NCBI GenBank assembly: GCA_030272155.1
Contig: CP126197.1
Coordinates: forward strand, 1,612,001 to 1,676,000
DNA from: Tetradesmus obliquus
Taxonomy: Eukaryota > Chlorophyta > Chlorophyceae > Sphaeropleales > Scenedesmaceae
Direction: 5' to 3'
Length of the DNA: 64,000 bases
Below the pieces are notes generated by a model. The model had not been told where the DNA came from. It saw only the letters and a program-made list of their open reading frames with translations, and searched no databases. This document shows positions 12,434 through 23,407 of this stretch, one piece after another (position 1 is the stretch's first letter; every line of letters begins with the position of its first letter). Position numbers and translations under genes: made by a program.

Positions 12434-13055
12434 TGTTGGGCGACATGGCGGTGGGATGGCTTTCGCAAGCTGCAGCAGCAGCAGGAACAGCTTGCTAAGT
12501 GTCATGCAGGCCCGGCAGCTGCAGTGCGAGAAGCAGCAGGCGCGCTGCTGCAGGCGCTGGTGCAGGAGCGCAGCTCTGAGCAGGTGTGCTGCAGCCTCCC
12601 AGTCATAGATAGTGACTGATGCGTTGACCCCTGCGCTGTGACCAGCTGTTGTGCTGGGTATGTAGACAGCGGCTGCTTGGCATTGCAGCAGCACTGCTGG
12701 ATTGCTGCAGGAGATGCAGCAGCATTGGCGCACAACAGCTGGCTTAGGGAAGCTGGCAGTGGTTGGTTGCAGCCGGGCCTGCGCATGGGCGCTGCTTGGC
12801 TTTGGCTTCTTGTATTGCTGGGCTGCTGCTCAAAGCTGCATAGACAGCTGCACAGCAGTGATCAGCGTTCTGCAAGAGGGGAGGCTTTCAGACACTCAGC
12901 TGCAATTGGGCAGCGGCAGCAGCATGGTAGCTGGGGATGCTGTGGTGGCTCTTTTTTATGGATGGCTAGGTGCCGGTGCGGTTGTTGGTGCGTTTCTTGT
13001 GGTGAGTCTTGCGCCTGAACGTGCTGCCACGCGCCACATTGCTGCACTGCAATGA
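12402..13055 (+). CDS. Possible small membrane protein, or Rab 3' UTR
   Basis: Not recognised. The frame ending at 13055 (117 codons from 12702) contains two hydrophobic segments: AWALLGFGFLYCWAAA, and a second around VVALFYGWLGAGAVVGAFLV. It can be joined in frame across an intron (about 12583-12710) to an upstream stretch ALLQALVQERSSEQ. No convincing ATG exists for that upstream part. No TGTAA lies between the Rab stop and 13055, and the first one is at about 13122. The whole region may therefore be an untranslated Rab 3' end, or the second cistron of a shared transcript. Confidence 0.25.
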
Positions 13056-14078
13056 GTGTGCTCACTTACCGTGCAGCGCCATTGATTTGTGTGGTGGGTG
13101 AGACAGGGTCCAGGGAGGGTGGTGTAAATCAGCGGCAGCTGCTGCTGTGGCAGCAGCAGCTAGTTTAGTTGCTGGGGACAAAATAGTGCATGGGTAGCAG
13201 TAGCCGCGTCACTGTGCGTGCATGCGTCTGCATGCTCACATGCCAGGCCCATGACTGCTGCTGTCTCCTATATGTGTGCACGCAGCCTGAGCCGCAGTGA
13301 GAGCAGGACCACATTTGCCTGTGCTGCTTGGTTTTGGGGCGCATTCGATGGCAGTGACATTTCCAGGTGTTGATGCGTGTTTGGTGGCCGGGTTGCTTGT
13401 TGGAATGGTATGCCTTTGCAAAGGACACAATTGTAGCGTACACTGGTAGTGCTGCAGCTTAGTGCTGGACAGTCACAGGAAGCATCACCCATAGCTGGGC
13501 TGCGTCCGATTGCTGCAGGGCAACACAAACATATGGTGTTTTCTGGCCGCCATTGGGTGGGGTGCCAGTGGTAGATTCTGCAGAGCGCCTCAGGCTAACA
13601 GTGCGGCTTGCAGCAGCAGGCAGCTTGTGCCTTTATCCCTATGAGTGTGCTGCATCTGTGTTTGGGTTCAACCCAAGTTGGTCAGTTTACGGCGAAAAGG
13701 CATGAGCTGTAAAGAAGCCACCCTGCTATCACAACCTGTTCATGAGGGCCACATCAGAAATTTGTAGGGCGCTGTTTATCCTGCGTTGCTTGCACTGGCA
13801 CGTCTAACTCGCCACGCTGGCTGCAATGTTGGGCAGAGGATGGTGAACACATAGCGCAGCACTGGCACAGCCCTCCTTCAATGTTATGTGGGGAAGCCAC
13901 TCCATGTTGAAATGGTTACAACATTCCAAAGCCTCTTGGGGTGCTTCCGCTGCCTGCATAACCGGCGTGCTGAGCCAGCATTGCTGCCATTTGGCACTTC
14001 TTCCAAAACCAGCAGCGCGTCGCACACACATCACGCCAAACCAGCTGCAGCAGCTGCTAGCAGAAGCACCCCAAACCA
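13056..14078. other. Convergent intergenic region
   Basis: Lies between the Rab-strand transcript and the nuclease gene on the opposite strand. A TGTAA at about 13122 (+) and a reverse-strand TGTAA at 13916-13920 are plausible poly(A) signals for the two converging genes. No coding exon, RNA gene or mobile element was recognised. Confidence 0.5.
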
Positions 14079-16771
14079 TCATAAGCCTGGCAGGGTATTC
14101 CTGCCGGCCGTATTACTGCTGCTGCCAGGAGCAGCCGCCCAGCCAGCTGCAACTGCCTCGCTGCTGCTGCAGAACCAGCGCTCCCCAGTCGCCACATCAA
14201 CCTGCACTGCCTTATACTGCCCATGCTGGCTGGTATAGTAGAGCTTCTTGCTGCTTGCTGCATCGATGTCTCCTTTGATGGTGCATCCTGCGGGCCGCCA
14301 GCCTGCAAGCTCTGCTTCGTTTGCGTTGCAGAACCAGCGCTCGCCGGAGGATTGGCTGATGTGTGTGCTGCTGTAGCTTGGGCTGCTCGGCAGGTGGTAC
14401 ACCTAGCAGCAGTGGTGCACGGTGCAGGGGAGAAAGTAGCGGCAAGCGTGTTGACAGAGGGGTTATAACTGGATGCATGTATGTCTGCGGCCCAGCTGCC
14501 ATGCTGTTGAACAGTTATGTGTGTGCTGCTGTAGCTTGCGCTGCTGGGCTGGTGGTACACCTGGCAGCAGTGGTCCGCTGTTCAGAACAGCGGTGGGAAA
14601 GGGTTAGAGCACAGCCCACATGTTGGCAGAGGGTTGCGGTTGAATGCATGTATGTATGTGGCCCAGCTGCCATGCTTTTGAACAGCAATGTGTGTGGTGC
14701 TGTAGCTTGGGCTGCTTGGCAAGTGGTACACATGGATGCCAAGCAGATGAGCAGCAAGGCTGGGAGTGAAGCGCAGGACATGCATATATCCCTGGATCAG
14801 CTGGCACGCTTCTGAATGCAGTTATTTGGTGGCAGACCTGCAAGGAAGTTGTCAACCTGGTGATCCACCCTGCCATGTCAACAGCAAAGCACTACACACA
14901 ATAACCACACAACTGTGCAGCAAAGAGAAGATGTGCGCAAGCTAGCCGCAAGCGCATCAGCCTCACCTTGTCTCCATCACTGGCAATGTTGCCCTTCACA
15001 AGGCACTCTGAGCTGTCAGGGGCTGCGCTGCTGTCACTGCTGCTGCTGCTGCTGCTGCCAGTCTGCTGCTGCCTGCGGAAGTCCCATGGCAGGGTGAAGC
15101 TGCCTGCGGGGCAGCAGCAGCAGCAGCAGCACAAGGCCGCACCAGTATGCGTCAACCACCATTTGATGTTCTGCAGTTTGGTAAGTGCCACACCCCAGTT
15201 GCAAAAGAGGTGCCTGTACGCAGCATGCAGCAGCAACGCAGAGCTGTACCGTACATGGTGGATTGCTGCTGATCGAAACTGTGACTTTAGCAACACATTG
15301 ACTCGCTCTCACCTTCCCACACTCCCAGCTTTGCGCTTTTCGCTGCCTCCTCTTCCGCAACATAGCGGCTGCTGTAGTGCCTGCACCCACCCACACACAC
15401 GCGGACAAGTGGCACACACGTTGATGCAAGCAACAGCACAAACCGTAAGGCTCTTGATACACAGGTCCATTGTTGCAGATCCATGTGCAAGCGCATGCAG
15501 CATGCACACAGACAAGCCACACAACAGAATGCACGGCTTATGAGTAACCAGTAAGTGCTTGAAGTGCTCACCGATATGCAACAGCTGCTCCCTTGGCTAC
15601 CAATGTACGCCCCAAGTCAGGGCCGCTGCCACTGTTTGCATAGCAGATGGCCACCTTCCTGTCATATGTATCAGTCGTCTGCACATCGCATTTTACTGGC
15701 TGGCCTGCTATGGCATCCAGCAAAGCTTGCCGTGCTATTTGGCCTGCAGAAGGAGATGTAGCACAGTTGACCCAGACGTGAGAAGTGCTGCTGCTTGGCT
15801 AGTACATCGACAACCAATGCCTGAAGGTGCACAGCTTTGCATTTTTCATGCTAGACTCGAGCTTGCTAGACTGCCCAACTTTACATCTGCGGCAAGCACA
15901 AAGGCATCACACCACAGCACGCAGCAGCGCTTGCTCCATCGCTTGCCCTACGCATCAACACCAGGGCAAAGCGCGCCTGCCACCACTACATTGATATAAA
16001 AGAGTTGTGTAGCTGCACAAGGCAACCGCGCTCTGCTGAAACTTAGGCAAACCAGATTCTGTACATTGCTGCTGTGCTGCGGACGCATGCGGCCGCGGCA
16101 CCGCTGCAGCCACAGCTGCTGCTGCTGCTGTGGAGCGCTTGGACGCTCCATATATGCAGCTTGTCCTACTGTGCAGTCTTGCGAGTATGGCAGCCCTAGC
16201 ACAATGCGGGGCGTCAGCGTTGCTCACCACAGGCTACTGTTGCCCCACTTGCTGCCTTGCAGGTCTGTGTGAGCTCCGGGGCATCTATGCCAAACACGCG
16301 GATGCGTGCTTGGCTGCCTGAAGCCCTGTCATTGACCTGATAGCATCACAGAGTGAGGGTGAGATGGTGGCAGGTGGGATTAAAAGGCTGGCGCTGCAAT
16401 CACTGTTGAATTCCTCTCCCCCTTGCAGCTCGACCAGCCTGGCAAGTAGTCACTGTAAGAGCAGCCAGCTCAGGATGCAGACAGAGATTGACAGCCTTGC
16501 AACACGTTTGTGATTGAAACACCATGATGTTCATCAAACGGTCAGCTGCTTTGGGGACAGGCTGCTTTCTTACAGCCATGGCCTCTGCTGCTGCTGCTGC
16601 TGTTGCTGCTGTGCAGCCGTGGCAGGCAACATGCCTTCTGCTTTGCAGTCTCACCCTTAGAGTGTCTCCGTCATGAACCGAGGAAACGGTGCCCGTGATG
16701 GAAGACGCTGTGCAACAGGACGCGTACGCTAGTGTGAAGCACAACAGTATCTTTAGCGTACGGAACGCCAT
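14079..16771 (-). CDS. Secreted staphylococcal-nuclease-like (thermonuclease) protein
   Basis: Six exons on the reverse strand (16771-16655, 16336-16228, 15743-15572, 15380-15313, 15103-14967, 14402-14079) give 308 aa. An N-terminal hydrophobic signal peptide (FRTLKILLCFTLAYA) is followed by an SNase fold. Its features are GTVSSVHDGDTLRV, the active-site-like FGIDAPEL, CGQIARQALLDAI, DTYDRKVAICY and EEEAAKSAKLGVW. The C-terminal exon has two copies of a GERWFC..(N/S)EAxxAGW module preceded by KGNI/KGDI and (V/L)Y(H/Y) segments. Such modules follow SNase or other nuclease domains in bacterial proteins. A Ser-rich linker joins the two parts. The likely role is extracellular or secretory-pathway phosphodiester hydrolysis. 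Its compact bacterial-type domain order could reflect an old transfer, but the gene is fully intron-adapted. The first ATG of a longer in-frame stretch at 16810 is an alternative start. Confidence 0.85.
14480..14740 (-). repeat. Two echoes of nuclease exon 6 start
   Basis: The intron before exon 6 contains two further copies of the exon head coding VYHLPSSPSYS, at about 14519-14560 and 14690-14735. Each is joined to the same stretch of intron, with periods of about 160 and 170 bp. The copies code VYHQPSSASYSSTHI and VYHLPSSPSYSTTHI, then run into intron-like sequence instead of the GERWFC module. Acceptor AGs are partly retained, so inclusion would usually disrupt the C-terminal domain. Confidence 0.85.
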
Positions 16772-17667
16772 CCGCTCACTACCGGTTGCGATACAGCATG
16801 CTTTGAGCAAAGGATTTGGCTGTTTGTATAGGGCTGTCGTCCGGATAGTACAGGCCCTGCAACAATTGCAACTAGCTGTCTGTCAGACAGCTCTGACAGA
16901 GCGAGTGAGTGTGACAGTCACTAGCTGTTTGAATCGTTCAATGCAGCTTCCTGTGCACACACGGCTGTGTGCAGCTGGAGCGGATAGCATCTTCAAGCCA
17001 AATTGCCAACAAGATAAAGTGGTGTGCGACACGCGCACCTTCAGGCATGTTGCTTACTGCAGCACGCGTGCCGGCACTGTGACACCTCAGGTGGCTTGCC
17101 CCAAGCCGCAATTTCTCTGCCATACGTGAACAGGCTGTTCCGCACAACAGCCAGCAAAATAAGGGTATTGTGTGTTACTCGATTACTGGTATATGGGCGG
17201 CACCAGCTGCTGGAAGTTCTGCATCAGTGCACTGCTGTTGCAGCGTGCCAGCATCATGCTGGCAGTGCCATGCACATGCACTGCCGCACGCGACTGCTTG
17301 CCCCGGTCACAGCATGGCTTTGCCACGACAAGTAGTGCTGACAGATTTTACCATATCCTTCCATCTAGAGGATGCCCTGGCGAGGTGGCTCCTCGCAGAG
17401 TGGCCTGCAACTGACCTTCCGGGAGTGTGTGCACTGCTCCAGCTGCAGGAAGCTACGTGAACATGGTCCGTGGCGGGAGCCCACTGTCGATCGTATAAAA
17501 AAGCCTACTGCCGCCTCAACCTGGTCGCAATTTGCGGAGACGTTCACATTCAACAATCGCCGCTTGAAATCCGCGTTGCACTCTACTCCTTCCGGCAACC
17601 CACGCTCTCAATACGTGGAGAGGATTGCCAATTCACTGCTGATCGAGCCAACCGCTTCAACAAAATA
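16772..17667. other. Divergent promoter region (nuclease / membrane-protein gene 1)
   Basis: About 900 bases between divergently transcribed genes. It should contain both promoters and 5' UTRs. Open frames are short and show no family features. No obvious repeats or TATA boxes were seen. Confidence 0.45.
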
Positions 17668-19854
17668 ATGCATGGATCAAAAATGTTTGATGCGAAAAGG
17701 TGGCGGGTGGGCCTGTGCTCTCTTCAGGTCAGTCTCAGATGGCCTCTGGCCTGTGCTGCTTGTGTACAGCTTGCTGCTGTCAACTCTTGTTGGCACTTTA
17801 CTCGAAACTGACGCATGTTTCACTGCACATTCTGCATCGCATTAGTGAATGTCTCAACCAGCACGACAGTATTGCTGCCGCCCTTGCCACCAACAGACTT
17901 TGTGTTGAGATCACCGCCTGCGTGTCTGGTGAATCAGCAGACACGCAGGCGGTGATGATGACCCAGCCTTTCAAGGATGGGCCACCCGTTTCTCTGCCCA
18001 GGTCTAACGATCCTGCAAGTCAGACTTGCCAAGGCTCGGGGACTCGCTGAACGCGGCAAACCAGTAAAGCCAGAGCCATGCAGGACGCTGCTCCTCAGGC
18101 GACAGCAGCAGGCTGAGTGGCCTTCCCAACACAGCTGCTGCTGCTGCTGCTGCCTTTGCTTGCAGATTGCTGTATTACTCGCTGATGCAGCACTGACTGC
18201 TGTAGCGCTTGCAACTGTGTGAACAATGTGGGCCCGGCACAGCATGAGCCAGCTGTGTTTGCATCAAGGAGGCTGCAGCAGGAGGAGCAAGGAGCTGGAG
18301 GCCTGCAGCCATTGACATCAACAACAATGGTGAGGCCATCCATCGTGAAAATGCTACATTGTCAATATAAGAGGAACCATGATCTCACAAGATGAGCCAT
18401 ACCACTGGCATTATTTTGTGAGGATGTTGCACCGCACTGAGTGCTGCTGCAGCACTGGCATGGCACTGTGCAGTACATACGCCGCAATATCCTGGTGCCA
18501 TTGTCTGATGCTCGCATTGCATGCTTACATGCGTGGGCGTACATGATATGGTGTGCACGCATGCATCGACTGCAGTCTCATTCAGCAGCACATGCTTCTG
18601 GACCAGCATTGCTTGCAGGTGAACGGTTGTGCATGTACCATGCCTAAAACTGTCATATTACATGCTGTCGCCTGCAAGCATGCACGGCCAGCTATAGCAA
18701 TGGTCACCTCTGCCCCTAGCCCTGTGCAATCAGCACAAGCAGCAGCAGCAGCATGTGGTGCTGGCTTGGCGAGGGCACGCCTCTTGGGCAGCCAAGCGCT
18801 GACGATAGCTGCTGCTGTTTGCACATGTGTGCTGCTGCCGTGTGTGTTGCGCAGGCCGCGTTGATTGTTTGGCTGGCAGTTGACCTCACAGGTGAGTTCT
18901 GTGGGTGAACAGGCGCCGCACGTTTCAGCAATGCACAGCGATGCTGCTTTCGTTTGATAGCTTCCACATGCCTTGCAACAGCAACGCTTGCGCATCGTGC
19001 CTGCCGGGCGGTGCCATGTGAGTTACCACTGAATGGACAGCCTGTGGTGTCACATGCAAAATGACGAAGTTAGGCAATGAATGCACCTTCATGCACCCTC
19101 CAAGCAATGCTAGACCAGGAGCGTGTGTAGCTCTCACAGACTGACCCTTGAACAGTGCAGACCGCTGAATGCAACGTCAAGGGGCATGTACTGTATCCAA
19201 ATGCGTGCTTTGTCTCACTGTTGGTGCTGTCCTGCTGCTGCTGCTGCTGCTCCTCTTTATCGGTGCCCTGCTGCAGGTGCCGCGCTGTGCACCACCTGGC
19301 TGGTGTTCGAGCTGGCGCCAGCAAGGCGCGCGAAAGCTGACTGCTGCGGCAACTGCAGCTGCTGCATTGCCCCTATTAACGCAGGCACGTATCTCTGTGA
19401 CATTTGCTATGCTACGCTGTTTTATATGCGTTTAACGAACGGCGAGGATTGGGTCGCAGAATTCAGCGTGGCCGTAATGTATGCATTGATTATGATGGTG
19501 CTCTTCACTGCCATTATGGTACTGTCTGCTGAGATGGGCCGCGCTACAAGGGAGATGAAGCAGCAGCAGGTAGCTTCAGCTGTTGGGACAGCCTTGGTCC
19601 CTGCAAAACCCGCTGTTGCTGCTGCTGCCGGCCCGACTGCCACGCCCAAGGTAGTTGCTTCTACTACTACTACTATAGTGTCAGCAAAGGTGGTGTACGC
19701 ATTGATGTGTCACCTGGCAGGCGTGATCTCCTGGTCATCTCATGCCACTGATCAAGCGCAAGGATTAACCAATCTACAGATGTATACATATAGTACATAC
19801 ACAGATGTGACGGCAGAGCACCCAACAGTCATGCTGTGCTGCAAGCCCTGCTGA
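17668..19854 (+). CDS. Tandem membrane-protein family, copy 1 (divergent, possibly degenerate)
   Basis: Not recognised as a known family. It shares the layout of the two genes downstream: a 60-base first exon (17668-17727) ending in SLQ before gtcagt, an exon starting IAVLLADAALTAVALA at 18166, a 37-base exon (18855-18891), and a long last exon (19277-19854) with ALCTTWLVFELAPARRAKADCCGN and a hydrophobic segment around VAVMYALIMMVLFTAIMVL. Exon 2 must end at 18216 before a weak gtgtga donor, because the frame meets TGA two codons later. The sister genes have longer second exons with good donors. The C-terminus runs past the sisters' PPKVVECV end by about 60 residues. If spliced as drawn it gives 241 aa; otherwise it is a pseudogene. 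Confidence 0.5.
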
Positions 19855-20074
19855 CTGGTCTGTCAAGAGGCTGTCTGAGGGGGAGGTCACTGCAACTCTT
19901 GTAGTGTGAGGAATGCGCTCTGTTGAGGGTTGTACAGTTTTTTTTGCATGCACAGTTGTGAGGCCGTCACAAACCATTTTCAGACACATGTGGGATGCAC
20001 TGCATTGCATGGTACTGCATGAGTGCGCGATCAAACATTGATCCCCGTTGTGGGGGTGCAGCATGCCGCATGCG

Positions 20075-20178
20075 TGTGTGGTGGCGGACTAAACGCCTGT
20101 GTGGTGCCGCATTAAACGCCTGTGTGGTGCCGCATCAAACCCCTGTGTGGTGGCACATTAATTGCCTGTGTGGTGGCG
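20075..20178. repeat. 23-bp minisatellite
   Basis: About 4.5 units of a 23-bp repeat that starts GTGTGGTG and ends AAACGCCT, with a few substitutions per unit. Confidence 0.85.
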
Positions 20179-20452
20179 GTTGCCATGGCGCAACGTCATG
20201 CACAGCATTGGCAGGAGGGAGAGGTCACAGATAACGTAGACTTGACTAGCAGTGTGATGGTGCCGACTGCAACAGCTCATAGCTTGGTATGATGGTGGTT
20301 AGTGACACCTGAGCATTGCGTGCATATTGTCATTGCACGCTGACTCAGCTACGGAAGGCCGAGTGAGCAGAGGAAACATGGACATGACTGACAGTGTGAC
20401 GGTGCAATAGCTACAAGCATGGTATACTGGTTGTTAGTGACACTTGCGCGCA

Positions 20453-20592
20453 TTGCAGTGAGCAATGCAGTGAGCAATGCAGTGAGCATTGTAGTGAGCA
20501 CTGTAGTGAGCATTGTAGCGATTATTGCAGTGAGCATTGCAGTGAGCATTGTAGTTAGTATTTCAGCGAGTATGGCAGCGAGCATTGCGAAC
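20453..20592. repeat. 12-bp minisatellite
   Basis: About a dozen imperfect copies of GCAGTGAGCATT. Because 12 is a multiple of three, the array is open in several frames and yields spurious repetitive peptides. Confidence 0.9.
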
Positions 20593-20747
20593 ATGTTTGT
20601 ATTGCACGTCGATCCAGCTGCGCCAGGCCGACTAAGCCTGATGATGCATTTCAGCCGTGAGTTACTGCTCAGAATCACCCGGTAGCAGTGCTCCCTCCCC
20701 ATTCCCCTTGTCCTGTTCTGTCAGCCGCTCCTGTGGGCCACCAGAGT

Positions 20748-20815
20748 TACCTGGTTTTGGGCCACCTGGTTCTGGGCCACCGGCGTCACCTGGTTCAGCG
20801 TCACCTGGTTCAACT
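20748..20815. repeat. 15-bp minisatellite
   Basis: Four to five copies of a unit around CACCTGGTTC (GGGCCACCTGGTTCT and GCGTCACCTGGTTCA forms). Confidence 0.8.
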
Positions 20816-21635
20816 TCTCAGCTCTTTTTGGTCCGGGTGCTGGGCACCTCCTGCCAGGAGGTACAGTGTATAGGGCATGGCGTGTCTTGCTGGTGAGGCA
20901 ATCATTGCATTATGCCCTCCTTCCCCGACATTGCGTGCACCCAGATGTGCTGTGGTGACACGTAAGTAGGATTCCATCTTTTCTGTTACCTGGGGACGGA
21001 ATCATTCCTGGCAGAACACCAAAAGGCAGTGATGACAGTGACACATCACCCAGAGGGCTGCAATGCATAGGCGTATGCCCCATGGTGTTTGGCATGAACA
21101 CATGTAGAGCTGGTAACTGGTAATGTAGTGAAACCATGAATGTGTTGGGGGTGGTGGATGTGGTTGTTTGTCGGTGCAATTAACATTCGTTCTCAATTGT
21201 AGAGCTGTGGAAACACAACTGAGGCAGCATGCAGCAATACTGATGCTGCGCAAGGAGCCATGTTGAACTTGCAGATCTATGCAAGCACAATGATATGACA
21301 TGCGTCGTTTTTGTCAGAATCAGGAAGCCCGACGCTGCAGAGCGATGGACTGCACCTGTACCAGTCCCGCCAGCTGCCTGCACTCGACCTTCCTCTCATG
21401 GAAGGAAGACCGTGACTTTCCTTCGAGCTTCAAGGATGACACCCGGAGCAAAACACGCCATCTGCATAAAATTCAAACCATTATTGTATCATCAGGAGCC
21501 ATTACTGCAGCCGTACACAAAAGCAGAGTGCCTCTCGCTGAACACACCATCACCGTCTGCTGCGTTTGCCAACCCGCGCTTTCGCCGTATCGTGGCTTTT
21601 TGCTCACTGTCGATTGCTCGTGTTATCTCCAGCAA

Positions 21636-23407
21636 ATGTCGGGATCAAGTTGTTCTGCTGTGAAGGGATGGCTCGTGGGCTTGCGCTCTCTTCAGGTCAG
21701 TGGTACAAGGTCTCAGGCTCCGAGCCAGAGTCTGGGACTGTTGCTGCTGCCAGCTTCTGTCAGCACCGCAAGAGCGCTTCAGGCAGCAAATACTAGTTCT
21801 AAATGCAATTGAATTGATGTAGCAGCTGTCTGCTGAGCTCCTCGGCACCTTGCATGAGCAGATTCTGGTGTGGCATACATCACACATGCACGTGATTATC
21901 ATGGTGCACCAGGCTGAAAGAGGGCTAGAACAGCATCAGGCCGCATCAGAGCTCTTATTTACCCTATTGAGAAGGATCCAGTGTTATATCCTCGTGTACA
22001 GCAAAAGAAACCAGGCCCTGGGACTGACTTTGCGCTCGTGTCGAGTTAATTGGAGTCAGGGCAGTGTGCACTAGTGTGCAGTACTGCCTCAGGAGTGAAC
22101 GCAGTGCGGCTGCTTCAGGTGACAGCGGCATGCTATCTGACTGACCTGACACTGCTGCTGCTGCTGCTGCTGCCTGCTGCGTTACTTGCAGATTGCTGCA
22201 ATGCTTACTGGTACAGCGTTTCTTGCCATGACGCTGGCCTATGTAGGGTCAGCACAACAATCGGTGAGGCTGCTCTGCACACAACCATGAAGCACTTACA
22301 GCTGCAACACCTGCACCGGCACTGCAGGTGCCGCGGCCTGCCTGACACACAGTCGTCATTACCTGCTTGCTGTTTGCATTCAGTGCTTGCCTGCAATTGG
22401 TAGATGTGCTCGTGCCTACACTGTTTGCCGTCCCAGCAACTGCCGCCACTCTTCAGGCACAGCGATCTGCAGCAGCTACTAGGCGGTGCACATCGGTGTA
22501 TATCAAGTTGGTAACTTGTTTTCAAACACCAGCCACCTTAAACCCTCGAGGCCTCTCAAAGCAAGCAGCAAGAAACAGCAGGCATTGCTGGTTTGTCTGG
22601 GGCAAACCTCACCTGCAGCCAGTCGCTGACTGGAGCTGCTGCTGCCTTTCTGTGGTGTGCAGGGTATCACCATTGTTGAGCTGGTATCAAGCTTGGCAGG
22701 TGAGTATTGCTGTGCACAGGTAGTGTGTTTGCGGTGTCAAAAGTGCTCTTCATGAACAGCTGAGATGTGTGTACAGAGCAGCACACCAACCACGGTGCCT
22801 GTGTGCGTGTGTCATGTCAACTGCCAGTACAAGCATGTGCCTGGTTTTTTAGCATTTGTTTTAGCATACACGTCTCTCTTTGTTCCAGACGTCAAGACAC
22901 ATATTAAAACAGCCCTTACCAGACACTGAACAACAGGAACTCCCAGTCATCATGGGTGTCGTTACAAGCCTCACCTAATCTGACTGTTTCTGCTGCTGCT
23001 GCTGCCGCCCTTCTGTTCCTGCCTGGCATCCTGTTGCAGCTGTTGCGCTGTGCATAGCATGGATGGTCTACACCCTGAAACCAGCAAAGCGGGCACAGGC
23101 CGGCTGCTGCACCAACCGGGACTCCTGCATCACGTTCCGCTACGATGTTTCGTGGGACGGCGTGTTCACAGTGGTGTACTGTGTGAAACTGGTGGCAGGC
23201 GTCGTGCAGGGCGCAACTATTCTCGCTGTGGTGTTAAATGGTGTGATGATGACGCTGTTCATTGCCACTGCATTACTATCCAAGAAAATGGGCCAGCAAG
23301 CCAGGGAGGAGCAGCAGGGCATTACTTATGTCACACCTGTGGTGGCTGCAGCACCTGCTGCTGCTGCTGGCCCGGGTGCTCCTCCCAAGGTAGTAGAGTG
23401 TGTGTAA
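21636..23407 (+). CDS. Tandem membrane-protein family, copy 2
   Basis: Unknown family. Four exons (21636-21695, 22192-22263, 22663-22699, 23040-23407) give 178 aa. The N-terminus is MSGSSCSAVKGWLVGLRSLQ, nearly identical to copy 3. Hydrophobic stretches follow: IAAMLTGTAFLAMTLAYV in exon 2; ELVSSLAAVALCIAWMVY across exons 3-4; VFTVVYCVKLVAGVVQGA and ILAVVLNGVMMTLFIATALL. This suggests four spans. Between spans two and three lies a conserved basic/Cys stretch (KPAKRAQAGCC..RDSCITFRYD). The tail ends in Ala/Pro-rich PPKVVECV, and the TGTAA signal overlaps the stop codon. Exon lengths 60 and 37 are the same in all three copies, which supports the model. The function is unknown. Confidence 0.75.

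Larger units (their letters stand above)
19855..21635. other. Intergenic region rich in minisatellites
   Basis: No gene was recognised. It holds a 23-bp array, a 12-bp array and a 15-bp array, listed separately. It also holds two imperfect copies of an ~80-bp stretch beginning CAGTGTGA(T/C)GGTGC at about 20250 and 20388. Long apparent frames such as the one through 20419-20685 are translations of the minisatellite. Confidence 0.6.

Noticed and set aside
16130..16202. Extra nuclease exon (LPYSQDCTVGQAAYMERP)
   Set aside because: Joining 16228 directly to 15743 gives the continuous SNase motif CGQIARQALL with correct phase; this segment would disrupt it.
20419..20685. 88-codon frame of repeated AVSIVVS
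   Set aside because: It is a translation of a 12-bp minisatellite that is open in several frames.
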